Assembly (NCBI GenBank): GCA_949752735.1 | Contig: OX457038.1 | Location: forward strand, 60,936,020 to 61,000,019 | Origin: Lumbricus terrestris | Lineage: Eukaryota; Annelida; Clitellata; Crassiclitellata; Lumbricidae | Reading direction: 5' to 3' | DNA length: 64,000 nucleotides | In this document: positions 46,201 through 58,377 of the stretch, in pieces | Layout of the letters: each line of letters starts with the position of its first letter | Numbering within the stretch: the first letter of the stretch is position 1 | Notes under the pieces: model-generated | Database searches by the model: none | Told to the model about the DNA's origin: nothing | What the model saw: the letters and a program-made list of their open reading frames with translations, nothing else | Translations under genes and position numbers: made by a program

Positions 46201-49200
46201 TCTCCAAGAGCGGTACATAAACTCTCTGAATCAATGTATGTCTGAAAAAGGGGGCATTGCCATGTGATGAAAGGATCTCTCTGGTCACATCATGCAACAA
46301 CAACAGCAACCTGGCATCTGAACAATCCTTCCTTGAGTGGTTACATGGCTTCAAAATGATTCATCTATTTCACACATCAAGATTTAAACCCCAGACATTG
46401 AGATGGAACAAATAACATGTTCAGCACGCAACCTGGCAAGCCATCGACTATTACTTATTGCACATACTATGCCAGCAAGGTTGGTAAATCGAGGTGTGTG
46501 TGACAGCTGTGCACCAGCAACTTGTCCAGTCCAGTGTGCTGCAATCTGGTAATCGTTGGATTAAATCACTACAGAACGATGCTCTCCATGCCATGCAATG
46601 GATCACAATTGCGATTAATTAAATGGCTCTGAAGCTGTACTTATCTGATTACTAGTTGATTAGATTACTGACCCGCAAGCTACTGTTTGCTGTGGGCAAG
46701 ACGTTGGTAAGTATGCACACTTCCAGAGATCGCTGCAGAGTTGATCAAAGAAAGACGATCCACCGCGGCCAACGTTGTGAGGTATGACATCAAGACATTT
46801 CGTCGATGGCATATCTATCAACAAATCACCAAAAAGGTGTATCATACATGAATCCAATAATTTATATAGAACCTTTTGGAGTTACGCAAAGGCATTGAGA
46901 GTATTTAGACCAACAATGAATAGGGGAGGGGTAACAGTGCTGAGTTTATTCCTGAATTGGCATTTTTCAATAATATTCAATTATTATTACAATGTCTTTT
47001 ATAAAAACATTTCTTCCAATATGTTCTCATGTGTTTTCTGCTGCACAAATCATATATATCTCATATAATATCATACTCAAATTACCTCTGCTTGTTAGTG
47101 ATATTGTAAGGTATTGTAACAGCAACTCGTGCCTTGGGAAGTAGTGCTATGAAAATGCATGATTATGCGTACTGCTTAAGATTAAAATAAAAGTAGTGAT
47201 TTACCATAGCAGGGGTAGCACGGACCGCATGGTGGGGTGGGAAGGCAAGGTGGGCAAGGGCCACAAGGCGGGCATGGATAACATGGAAAACATGGACCAC
47301 AGGGAGGGCAGGGATCACATGATGGTGGGCAGGGTGGACAAGGCCCACAAGGAAGGCAAGGACCGCATGGTTCGCATGGATTACAGAAGGGAATACATGG
47401 ATTGCGTGGCGGACACGGTTGCTTGGAGCAGACCAGTTTGCATGGATTACATGGATCAGGGACCAAGCAGATCGTCTGACATGGCGTGCATGGATCACAT
47501 GGATCGGGACAAATGAATTTACAAGGATTACATGGATCAGGACACACAGGCTTGCACAGATCAACAACAACTTTGCACGGATTGAATGGATCAGGACAAC
47601 AGCTTGGAGGACAACATGGATCAAGGCAGTCGAGTTTGCACTTTGGCTTGCAAGGGTCACATGGATTGGGAAGACAGCAGATAGGCTTGCATGGATTGCA
47701 CGGATCACTAATAAGGCAGTCAAGTTTGCACTTTGCCTTGCAAGGGCTGCATGGATTGGGTGGACAACAGATAGGCTTGCATGGATTGGGTGGACAACAG
47801 ATAGGCTTGCATGGATTGGGTGGACAACAGATAGGCTTGCAAGGATTGCATGGATCACTTATAAGGCAGTCAAGTTTGCACTTTGGCTTGCAGGGGTCAC
47901 ATGGATTCGGTGGACAGCAGATCGGCTTGCATGGATTGCACTTTGGCTTGCAAGGGTCGCATGGATTGGGTAGGCAGCATGAAGGCTTGCAGGGATCACA
48001 TGGGGGACACAAGTCAGGGTAGCAGGTAATCTGTGGGCAGCAGGCTCCCACGTTTCGACACCAGGAAGCCAGTTGAAGTCTAGCACACACACAAAAAGGG
48101 AAACATTAACAGAAAGTAACCAGTTATTATCTATTAGTCAGTTATCAATATCTAACCATTTATTGCTAAATAATTGGCCAGTTATTAAACTAATGCAATT
48201 TTAAAGTATAAAGACCGCAATCCAGTGTAGAAACCAGGTCTTTCTGGAGAAATGCTGTACTGTCAAAAGATTATCATATCTTCATTTTAAATATTAAAAC
48301 CCAACTTGTGGCAAACCACATATTCTGTGACAAATGACAATATTAAGATGAATAATTAGCATAAAATAATTAGCACAACCTAATTAACTTAAAATACATG
48401 CTGTATGGTCAAATCAGCAATGTTGAAAATTATGGAAAGCACATGATGTGTAGACCTTAAGTGTGGAAAATAACTGACAACACAGAAGACTGTTGCTAAG
48501 CAATCTTCAACAGGTTGACTCTGGCAACATTTGACAGAAAAGTGTCAAAAGAAACTCTCAAAATTTAAAGTGGACACCAACACAGGCTTTCAACTCGTGG
48601 ACATCAGTGATAACAATGACTGTGAAAACAATGATCAAAGAAGGGAGTTCAGCTTTACTTTGTACATGCTATGTGTACACAGACGATATTGTGCTATGAC
48701 ATTTTATACGTAATAAATGCAATGAATAACTAAATTAGAAACTTTATTTGGCTTCAAATGTTCAAATCTTGTGGCTCCACTGTAAGTTATGTATCTCAGT
48801 GCCTTAAAACTGCGATGCTGGGAATTACGGACGGAGTGGGAAGAAAATGAAGATCAAACAGGGAGGAGTGTATGGACGACATCGAGGACTGGAGCAGAAG
48901 AGATCTGTATTATTTAAGCATATCTGCCCAGGATCTGGGTACTGTGGAAGCCAGTGGTGCAGTGCGCATTGGACACCTATGGATAATGATGATCTCAGTG
49001 CTATTTCAATCAATCAATCAATCACAAATTTCTATAGTGCCCTTCAAGATCTCTACTCAGAGGCGCTATAGCAGTGATTTAACAAAACTGTAAGTGACCT
49101 TCGTTCCTCCGCCTTCAGCGTGTTCATGAACCTTTCGATGTCACACATGAGCACCTTCGACGTCAGTCCAACGTTGTTCATCTGACACAGGTCGCTCGTC

Positions 49201-50292
49201 AAGAACGAATGGACGTTCTGTAGTTTCTGCAGGTAGCAGTCGATCTGTTTCATTGCTCCACATCTCTGTCGGTCGATCGACGACTCGATGCAGCCCTTCT
49301 TGGCACGCAAGTCACAGACCTGTCAATCACCAGTCAATTTGCAAGTTGGTATTTATTGAGACTTTGTTTATTATCAAATTGACAAACCACAAATCGTTTA
49401 CAACGAAAACAAAACACGAGCAGACAGTCAATAGGAGGGTCTGAAAGAAGAGCTTTAAGGCGTGCCGATTCCTACACGGTGCTAGCAGATTGCAATTGAT
49501 CTTGTCTAGATTTGGTCATCAAATTACAGCCAAAATTGCATAAAATATTCATGCAGTGAATTTATGCACAAGACTTAGTATATTGCCTGAGCCTAAATCT
49601 AAGGCTTATTAATTGATTCTGTTTATTAATCTGGTGCCACTTGAAACTCCTGCTCAGCAGTGCTGTCAGTCCCCCAGCCTTGGTCAAATAGAACACAGGA
49701 CTACAAGTGCATTAAAGAATCGTATAGTTGTTGCGTGCAAACTGCCTTGTGGATGCAATACAATACAACTGTAATTTGATATTGCCATTCTTACAAAGTT
49801 CAAATTGCACACACAACAGGGCCTAAAGTGTGGCTGGACGGTCACGGACTGCGTCCATGCACTTATTTTAAAATCTGGACGCCATCCTGCCACTTATTGG
49901 CCTGCACAGCCTGGAAAGGTAAGGGGTGCCCGGGCACTTCTTTTGGAAAGGTAAAGGGCGTCCAGGCACTTATTTTTCCACACTTTAAGAACTGACACAT
50001 GCCTTGATGGCACAGTCATAATTACAATGGCAGAGCAATTGTGAGTGAAGGACTTGAATCTCAAGGTCCCTACATGGTAACTGTATCGGACGAGGATTGA
50101 ACTCGCACTCTACGTGTTACAGGCCGAACGCTCTCATCAATCGGCCACCGTGCTTGAGTGCCTCACTTAGGGACAAAGTAAAGAAAGAAAAGTGACTGTC
50201 ACCTGTTTCTGAAGACAGAGGGCCCTGGACTGGAGTCCTCTAATTTCTCGACCTATCCTCTCATTGTCGCAACTGTTTGTTGTAACTGACAT
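43268..50292 (-). CDS. lamin-tail-domain protein with coiled coil and Cys/Pro-rich repeat
   Basis: Eight coding exons on the minus strand: 50292-50203, 49319-49099, 48079-47205, 46814-46673, 45920-45845, 44745-44512, 43798-43720 and 43305-43268, total 1755 nt, 584 residues, every phase matching. Residues 1-108 look helical and end in [19 protein letters not shown], which resembles the end of the intermediate-filament rod. About 104-395 is a Cys/Pro-rich repeat ([13 protein letters not shown] type). About 444-560 is a lamin tail domain: [44 protein letters not shown], closest to LMNTD1. The proteins I know with similar Cys/Pro repeats are sperm-tail components (ODF1, Mst CGP), so a sperm cytoskeletal role is a guess. 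Least certain are the small exon 46814-46673, the start (an in-frame TGA lies just upstream of this ATG) and the weak donor GTTCGT after 43720. Two separate genes remain possible. Confidence 0.65.
43720..45920 (-). other. lamin tail domain (exons 5-7 of the gene above)
   Basis: Exons 45920-45845, 44745-44512 and 43798-43720 join in phase and give a continuous Ig-fold lamin tail. The first exon holds the [14 protein letters not shown] strands, the second GGHYLIQQ to RPNGQ, the third AVAWLAGC. This domain call is stronger than the full gene model. Confidence 0.9.
45598..45672 (+). mobile_element. SINE 3' tail with (ATTG)n
   Basis: GGGAGCGCCTCTGAGTAGG, CTTGAAGGGGCGCTATATAA and three to four ATTG units. 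Clearest copy of this tail in the window. In an intron of the lamin-tail gene. Confidence 0.7.
47205..48079 (-). repeat. Cys/Pro-repeat exon with 30-bp tandem core
   Basis: An 875-nt exon bounded by TGTGTGCTAG/ACTTC and TATG/GTAAATC. At DNA level, GGATTGGGTGGACAACAGAT-type 30-bp units repeat about three times (47754-47845), within looser 15- to 60-bp repeats. The encoded stretch is almost entirely C, P, N, D, K and I. Open frames on the plus strand here are shadows of the repeat. Confidence 0.85.
48080..49098. other. intron of the lamin-tail gene
   Basis: Contains a fragment of the 168-bp MITE end near 48457 (CTTAAGTGTGGAAAATAA) and an inverted SINE tail at 49008-49072. No other exon seen. 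Confidence 0.5.
49008..49072 (-). mobile_element. SINE tail, inverted
   Basis: CAATCAATCAATCAATCA, then TATAGTGCCCTTCAAGATC and CTACTCAGAGGCGC, the reverse complement of the tail at 45598-45672. Confidence 0.65.
49822..49989 (-). mobile_element. 168-bp MITE-like repeat, copy 2 (inverted)
   Basis: Reverse-complement copy of 16166-16333 with the same length and ends (CTAAAGTGTGG...CCACACTTTAAG). In the first intron of the lamin-tail gene. Confidence 0.8.
50040..50170 (-). mobile_element. tRNA-derived SINE head, inverted
   Basis: On the minus strand, an A-box-like TGGCCGATTGATGAGAGCG and a B-box-like GAGTTCAATCC are about 35-40 bases apart. It also resembles a tRNA, but no acceptor stem closes, so a SINE is more likely. 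Confidence 0.5.
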
Positions 50293-50929
50293 GCTGATGT
50301 TTCAATCTGTTCCTCGCATTCACTGCTTGTCTACACTCTCATCCACATGCAAACTGCTTTCTGGTGTCAACAAATGGCCTGCGTCAGGCACTACCTACGT
50401 GAAATCAACAACGGTTAGAGCAGACAGGAATCACTTTTATCATGACAATCTAGTTAAAGGGCACAGCAAGTAAACCATTTCAGTGGTTTCCATTTTGTTT
50501 TCCCATTTAACATGTAAGGTAAAGGTTTAGTTTTGAAATTAAGTGTTGTATCCTCAATTATTTATTTTCTGTGTGGTGTTGAACCTGTAACCCTAGCCAT
50601 AAATACGCCCATTATCTACCCCCTACACGTGATGTACTAAAAGAAAATAATGTATGCAAGGGTAGGTTAAACGTTTTCTATACTATGACTGTTTGGTCTC
50701 AAACCTGCTCAAAATTCAATGAATAACTCGGATAAGATGGATGACATCCTTCAGGACTCTTGATATAGGCCTACCATGTGGGAGTTAACAACAATGATAC
50801 TATAATAATCTTTGTCTATTATTTTAATTCAAACGTACATGATCACAGTATGATTACAAAATGCTACATAAGTTTAAAGTGGTTCAGATATTAGAACCAC
50901 TGCAAGTTAGACTGCAATGCTATGATTTA

Positions 50930-50996
50930 TTTATTTCAGAAATTTATATAGCGTCTCTTAGGTAGGCTACTCAGAAGCGCTCCCGGCCCAACCACG
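50930..50996 (-). mobile_element. SINE tail, inverted
   Basis: TTTATATAGCGTCTCTTAGG and TACTCAGAAGCGCTCCCGGC match the inverse of the tail at 45598-45672. Confidence 0.6.
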
Positions 50997-51627
50997 GCTA
51001 AATAAAAGTTTTTAGGTTCTTAAGGAACAGAGTGGAGTGACCCCTGGGAATCAGGTGCAGTGTAACAGGGAGACCATTCCAAGCTGTAGGACCTGCAACA
51101 GGGAATGAAGGACTAAGTCTTAATGATGCTTAATATACCATATATCTCTCCTATAGGTAAGCTATGACAGATCCTCTTAATATATCTGTTATAGTGTCCA
51201 CTGAGGCAGTACAATCATCAAAACATCTGCACTGCCTGGTGTCCAGTAATAACATTTGTATGCGCATCAATAAGGTCTCCTCTGCTCATCCTTCTCCCCA
51301 TGTTGTTATTCCACACCACACCCTTTCAACCTTTCTTCATAACCCAAAACCTGCTGTTTAACCTGGTAATCCCAAATCATTTTGTAGCTCTTTATGCACT
51401 TTCTCCAGTTATCCATGACCAGCTCCTCTATGGATTCCACATCTGGCTGCTGTATTCCAACTGTGACCTAATGTCCTAATCAGTTATTTGTACAATCCAT
51501 TTATGACTTAGGCTAGTATATTGTCGCCTTTACTTCAGTGTATAGTATGAACGGATTACTGATGAACCGCTGACCAAACATTCTATTCTCACGCGCACTA
51601 AATTCGTAAATTAAACGCTACTCTGTC

Positions 51628-52209
51628 CAGTGTTTAATCTAGACGTCTCTGGGGGGAAAGTTCCCCCAGGATTGACATTTCCCCCCCCAGAAAAATTTGA
51701 CGAAATGATATTGGTTTTTAGTTACTGTTTTCATCATTGTTTTACATGAAGTGTTATAATATACCGTGATATTATTTATTATTATATGATTATAATGACA
51801 TTATATTTACTACTAGATACTATCATGTTAAGATGACACCTTAAAATGCAGCCATTGCAATGTGGAAATTCAAAAAGTTTCTTATGGGTCACTGAAAAAC
51901 TACAGCTATTTTGTTAAGATGACACCTTGAAATGCTGCTATTGCAATGTGAACATTCAGAAAGTTTCTAATGCGTCACTGAAAAAGTACAGCTATTTTGT
52001 TAAGACGACACCTTAAAATTCTGCCATTGCAATGTGGAAATTCAAAAAGTTTCTGATGGGGAGGGGCGCATCACCTCCCCATATCCCTCACCCTCCCAGT
52101 CTCGGTGCTATGCGCATCACGAGCGTCCTTCGGACGCTCAATTGTCTCCCGCCTCAGAAACCTCAATTCCCCCCCCCCCCCCAGAGGAGGGGGACTAGAT
52201 TAAACACTG
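51628..52209. mobile_element. hAT-like MITE, 582 bp, with internal tandem repeats
   Basis: Ends CAGTGTTTAATCTAG and CTAGATTAAACACTG are exact 15-bp inverses. The same 9 bases TACTCTGTC occur on both sides (51619-51627, 52210-52218), so the duplication is 8 or 9 bp. The interior has about 2.5 units of roughly 80 bp containing GTTAAGATGACACCTTAAA and CCATTGCAATGTGGAAATTC, plus poly-C tracts. A truncated relative is at 6148-6395. Confidence 0.85.
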
Positions 52210-52671
52210 TACTCTGTCTCAGTTGAAAGGGTTAGAAAAGCATAAAAATAACTTCATTTTATTCTAGAGTTTTGAATATTAATACTTTAAATTAAATAAT
52301 ATCAAACCTTGTTTTGATGTTTCATCCACCGACCACCGCGTCTTCTCTTACGTCACACAAAAACAGGAAATGTGCGAAGAAATGCATTACGGGAGCTAAT
52401 TAAAGACCGTGATAAACTGGCGATAGACACTACACGTATTGTTAGATATTAGGTGAATTTTGTCCTAACTAGCCTAACATACATCTTTAACTAAGATTCG
52501 CGGAATATATTCTATCCCTGTAGTTGGGAGGGTGAACTTGTGCGTCCAGGACGTAAGTCATATTTGCTTTTTGTCCGGTCTAACATTCGCTCCAACCTGA
52601 CCCACCTTGAACGCTGGCGAATCCCCACCAGGCAAGAGACGCAGCTGCGGTAGTTGCCATAGCGACCTCAT

Positions 52672-52822
52672 GGAGCTGTAGAAGCACTTCTGTCACACGT
52701 TTTGTGCAATTAAAACTAGCAAAAAAGGTCATTTTCATCCGATTGGAAGTATTTTACCATGGAGGATGGAAAGGAAAGAAGGAGTTGTGCAGTTCTAAAA
52801 ATTCCTTAAAAACAGCCCTGGG
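52672..52822 (+). mobile_element. diverged copy of the 62941-63131 MITE
   Basis: Shares AAACTAGCAAAAAAGGTCAT, TCCGATTGGAAGTA and GTTGTGCAGTTCTAAAAATT with the complete copy. The left end is not recognisable. Confidence 0.75.
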
Positions 52823-55800
52823 GTGTGTGAATGTGGGAAGTAAAGTTGGTCTCCATACTTTGTTTTATGGATTCAACCCTGAACCCGTTCCACCCCTTGT
52901 ATAAATATTATATATTGCAAGTTAGACTGTAATGCTATTAGCCTATGCATAATAGCTATAGATTTTTCCTATCTAATTCCCTCTTATTAGGCTTTTAATG
53001 AACCTCTTAGATCTCTGATGTGGTAAATTATCTCTCACGTCGGATGAATTGTAATTGAGATTGTTGATTTTTGTGCCCATGCAGGCCGAAACATGATCAT
53101 ATTCTTCAGATGTTATACCAATGTCTGAGAATCCAACTAGTAGGTATGTGTCATCAGAGTACTAAAATAATTAATTCACATATTAAAATTATTACTATGT
53201 TCAGATTTCGCTTTACTTGGGTTTGCAGTCCTTCATGCTCTGACAGTCAAGAGACATGCATAAATTGCTACCACTGTCTGACGAGCTACAATGATCGCAT
53301 TGCATTTGTACATTGCCTTCTACATTCGCACCTCAAGGTGCCTCGAGATATGCGAAGATATGAGGTTGCCTTCTTAGATCTGCTTGACAGTCATCTTTTA
53401 GTCTGTTCAGGCATTTGTACAAGATGCTTATATAAATGCCCAATTAGCTCATACATACAAAACAAATCTACCCGATCATCTGTCTGCACACACTTAATCC
53501 AAATCTTAGATCTACCTTTGGTATTACAATACATTGCATACGTCTAAAGTGACAACTGCACAACTATGTAGCACTCATTCAACCGCACAACCATTGCCAC
53601 CAGCAACAACAATAGCAATGACAAAAACAGCAGAAAAAAACAACGAAAACAATTTACAGTTCATCTGGTTAAACTCAGATTTTGAGTAACTTCACCTACA
53701 CAAAACTCTCCAATTCTACATCTACACAATAAATTATTTTCGATACATCTGAGTAAACATGTTTACGAAAAAAATTACAGTCGTTACAAAAGTTAATCAC
53801 ATATATACGTGCGACCCAAAAAACTAACGTCCAAAGAGGTGCGCAACAGTTAAGCCGCTTAAATAAACACACAAGAAAACCAGACATTGAATCAATTCTT
53901 AAAACACAACTGCCTTCGAAAGAGTGGCAACATCAAACTGCACACTGTAATGTGGCCATACAGTTAGACATAGATAGTCAGACAATCAAATTGTGCTGAA
54001 TCATATGCCGATCAGATTAACTTCCATAGCTATAATGAAATCATTCAGGTGAAATTAACAAATACAAACGTGTGAAAAAGAGTGAGAGACGCTGAATTTA
54101 TCGTACATAATTGGCATAATTACCAAAGCCAATGTGGTAAATTATAAAAGATAACTGAGGCAAAATTAATAACAATGAGGCAAGACAATGGGGCAAAATT
54201 TACACACATTAACAAAGACAATGGGGTAAAATTCACAATTGGGCATAATTTATCATGGAGCAAAATTAACAATGACACTGGAAAATTTTAACATAAAAAA
54301 GACAGAATTATCAGACAATGGAGTGAAATTAATGGATTAAGGTGCTAAAGAAACGGACTGTGGGGCAAACTAACAGAGAAGGGGCAGTTTTAACAAAGGT
54401 ATGAAATTAACAAATGGTTGGGCAAAAGTAACAAAGGGACTCTTTGGCCACAAGCTCATGACAAAAGAGCAAGTAGAAACAAAACCCAAGAGCTGACCAA
54501 CCAGAATACTGCCAGGGCTGACAAGAAAACACATGACTAGCCTAAATAAATGTCAATAAATAGATTAAAACTACTATCTGATGCAATAAACATAGCAATT
54601 TCTACTACGCAACATGCCTGCCATCACACGCAACGCAATCCCGTTATTATGTGCAACATAGCACCATCACATCACCAAACACTAATTAACCCCCCCCATA
54701 ACGAAAGTGCAAAATCGACTAGTTCTATCACTAGTGCAAATGTCTGACAGGGTGTTGATTGGTGCTATATAAACATCCCAAAACACACACTCAACCCTCC
54801 TTACAACTACTTGTACAAGCCATATCAAGTACAGTAACACTATAGTGACATCCTTGCAAATCAATGCTGCATTTTAAAGCTCAGTTGAAATCAGATCCAG
54901 GTTCCCAGTCATGTCACTAGGTTAGTACTATCCAGTAAAACCACTATGGACCGTCCATAGTGCCAGTCGCAAGCCTGGATGAAGGAGAACGATGCTAGCG
55001 ATCTCTGTTATTATACAGAATCGTTAAACTGAAACTACTTCTATTGCCAGCCAGTGATTAAGAAAGAAAAGACAACTGGTCTGAGCAGTCAACATGATCA
55101 TTCACACTGCTCTAATGCTTTTCATAAAAGTAGTCTTTGAAGGAGAAAGTCAGCCATTGCAAATTTCAACAGAAACCAAAAATACGGTAAAAGCTGAGCT
55201 TCAAAACGCAACATTTAGCTAAGGGGGTCGCCCATTTCGCAAGACACATCAAAACAGCCACCGTGGCATCTCTGACAAAAGTGCAAAACTGCTGAGAAAA
55301 TCTCACAAAATAATCAATTCTTAGACATTTCGACAAGAAAATCAGTCATTTTGTGAGACACGAACTTAGATGCAAACCCTGAGCACAGACACGAATCTTG
55401 CGTCCCAAGCTTAATAACAGATGTGAGTAAATCTTCTGCACAATATCATGAACATACGCCTATATATCTTCGTTTAATAGAACAGACTGACAAACCACAG
55501 CGAGTTAAATGATAGAAAGGCAAATGACAAATGGAACAACAAAGTGATTTATGGGGCACACAGTAATATGTTCTAAAGCCCAGGCTAGCATCTCCATCTT
55601 ACTGTTATTTTATACAATATTCTCTATTATGAATTTTCTATCATCTATTGTCGGAACAAACTTTGCAGTAAAAGCCACAGATGTATAAAAGAAACAAACC
55701 TATAAAAGACTTTAACAACAAATTCAGATATTTGCCAAAAACGTCTAGGAAATGACTCAGTGGACAATTTCCACAAAGTAACAAATCCAAGTATTTCGAT

Positions 55801-56159
55801 GTTTGCCGGATACAGGTATGAACCAAGTACCATTTGTTCCATACGCTATGCTAAGCTTCACAGTTTCGTGTAATAAAATATTACGGAAATAATACTTGCA
55901 TTTGTAAGAACTACTACATTTCTCATTTTAGAAATAAATAATCAATGAAATGGGTTGACTTCTGTTGTGAACTTACAAAAATGTGATTTTTCTGGCAAAT
56001 TACGAATGAAATAAGGTTTAACAAACAAAAATGCTATTCGCAACAATTTGCCAAGGCCAATAGCGTCGAAAATGGAAAATGTCTGAGGCAATATCTGGTC
56101 TTTCCCTAAAAAACATCCTAATAACTGCCATCATTCAAGACATTCTGATAAAGTGTGGC

Positions 56160-56370
56160 ACTATCTACGAGACATGGTTCATTGGTCAGAGCTTGCCCTG
56201 TACTGCGAAGAGGGTGGGTTTGAGCCTTGGCCGATGCAGTAAGTTGAGCAAGTTCTTCGCTCACAATGGTTCACTTGTGTGGTTGTGTGCACTTTTTATG
56301 AACATCGGAAGGAGAGAAATATCAAATGCAATTGTATTGTATAGTGCACTGTACAACAATGCTTGAGAAG
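56160..56370 (+). mobile_element. possible tRNA-derived SINE
   Basis: TTGGTCAGAGCTTG and GGGTTTGAGCC resemble A and B boxes. Further on come TATAGTGCACTGTACAA-like tail words. Only one copy seen. Confidence 0.45.
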
Positions 56371-58305
56371 AGGTACTTGAAAGGCACGAATTGAAGTGTC
56401 TACAGACACAGGGAACCCATTGAAACTCAATTCAACTCATTATGAAAGTTAAAATGGTTTTCAAATTGTTGAATAATGTTACTCCATTGTAAATTAGTAA
56501 CTATTTGGAACTCTTGAGTGTTTGGATAAGTTTGGATATACACTGCCCTTGGGAGCCACACAAAAGTACATCTTAGCAAGGTTGTAGCATAGTAATATGG
56601 TATCTTAAAGCTGATCTGAATTTGGATCAACATCACGTGCCACATAACAGAATCCACACCATAACGAAAGGACATTAAAACGATGTTTAGTGTACCTGAA
56701 TGCCTTAACATTGATGCAGTGCCTATCACAAACCCTGCAAAGGCACACCTCAGTGTACACTTTGTCAAGGCAGCAAACTAACATCTAAACAGAAAACCAA
56801 TTGACATCAATGTAAGATACTGTATAGCAGAACAATCATCTATATACGGCCGAGCTGAAAAAAGAACTCAAGAGGCAGTAACAGCGACATGGAGCGATAT
56901 TCACGTTGTTACATTCCCGAACACGCTCGGAATGATTAATGCGTCTCGTAAAAAGTTTTGTCAGGACAGAATAATCAAAAATCAAACGAGAATCACATGG
57001 ATCAGCATACTGGCAGTCAAGCAAGTATGGCACCATATTATGGCAACAGCTAAAGTGACTCAACTAAAGGTAAAGGCAGAAATATTTAACTAGTAATCCA
57101 AGCTTGTATTCCAATGCTCGTTGATTATCCTCAGGTGCAAAGAAACAATATTTTTGGCCAATATAGCAGAAGCTCGTTTTAAAGCTGTCTCTCTCCAAAT
57201 GCCGTGTCACTCTAACAAAATTTTGTACACAAAATTCTGAAGACAATACCATAGCAACACAGCTTACCGGTACCCACCAATTCTACCACTCACCCAACAT
57301 CCAAAAACTGGAGTCTCACGTCTTTGAGAAATCCTACCATAATCCATGTGACCCTCCCTCCAAATTTTCTCATCCTCGTCGAAACCACCTTAGTGGTGGC
57401 TGTTCTCCTCCCTCCTCTCTCTGGTCTCTCGCTTCAGAATTCCACTGGACATCTCTAAACAGCCCTTCCAACAAAACACATCAATCACAAATAATCTAGT
57501 GATCTGTGCTAAGCTTTGTAGGAGCACTTTCGAACTATGGAGTAAAGCGACACCATAGCCAACATTAGACTCATCTTTCAAATAATGTACAAGTGAATTC
57601 TGTCAAGCCAGAGCACAAAGGATTGCTTCCAAAAAGAGCGACATACGTGAAGCAGGATATACCAAAATGCCCGTTTATGAACACGAAGTCTTATGCCACC
57701 ATCTAAGTTCCATTTCAAAGAGTTTCACTCTGAGAACGAATCAAGCTCATATCAACCGAAGTTTAACACACGCATCACTGTATCAAGCTCGCTCGAACAA
57801 AAAGAAATCGAAGGTACCCAATAGGGAAGACATGCTTTCCTTCACTTCAAATCTTGAACGACTTAAAAAGACAAACAGTAACAGAAAACGTCTGCACAGC
57901 ATACGCAGCTTCAGCATTAATTTTTAATTGGGATAGATGCACTTGAGTTTCAATCGCTGACCTGACTCCCAGTTCTGTTTCTTTATATATTCTGGTGCTG
58001 TTAACAATCTAATGTACTGCAATGACATAGTTAGTAATACCTATCAAATATTGCAATAATCCAAAGATACTTGAACTCCATGGTCATTTCTGAAGCTTCT
58101 ATGTTCTTACAGTGCTTTTACGAAGTGCTTGAAAGTGCTATACAAATATTCAGATACAACTGATACATGCATACGTGTACCAAAAAAATGCAAATACAAA
58201 TGTCAGGAAACAGCCAACACCAGTGTCAGAAAGCTCACAAACATAATTGTCTAGTAGTCAAGCAGTCCCTGTAGTGTATGGTCTAACAGAGATGTAGCAT
58301 CCTTA

Positions 58306-58377
58306 TCCGTTTAACGATGAGCGTGTACTAAAAAGTCTAAAATGTATGTGAAACCAATTTAGCTCATTGTTAAAGGG
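58306..58377. mobile_element. 72-bp MITE related to 40604-40663
   Basis: Shares ATGAGC near one end, GTGTACTA and AATGTATGTG in the middle, and AGCTCATTGTTAAAGGG at the other end. The flanks (TTAT, TTGT) are decayed from TTAA. Confidence 0.55.

Noticed and set aside
47196..48022. Plus-strand open frames opposite the Cys/Pro exon
   Set aside because: Shadows of the repeat. The minus frame has matching splice sites and Cys periodicity.
53071..53547. 158-codon plus-strand open frame
   Set aside because: No recognisable motif, no matching exon, AT-rich with a codon mix unlike the real exons. Treated as chance.
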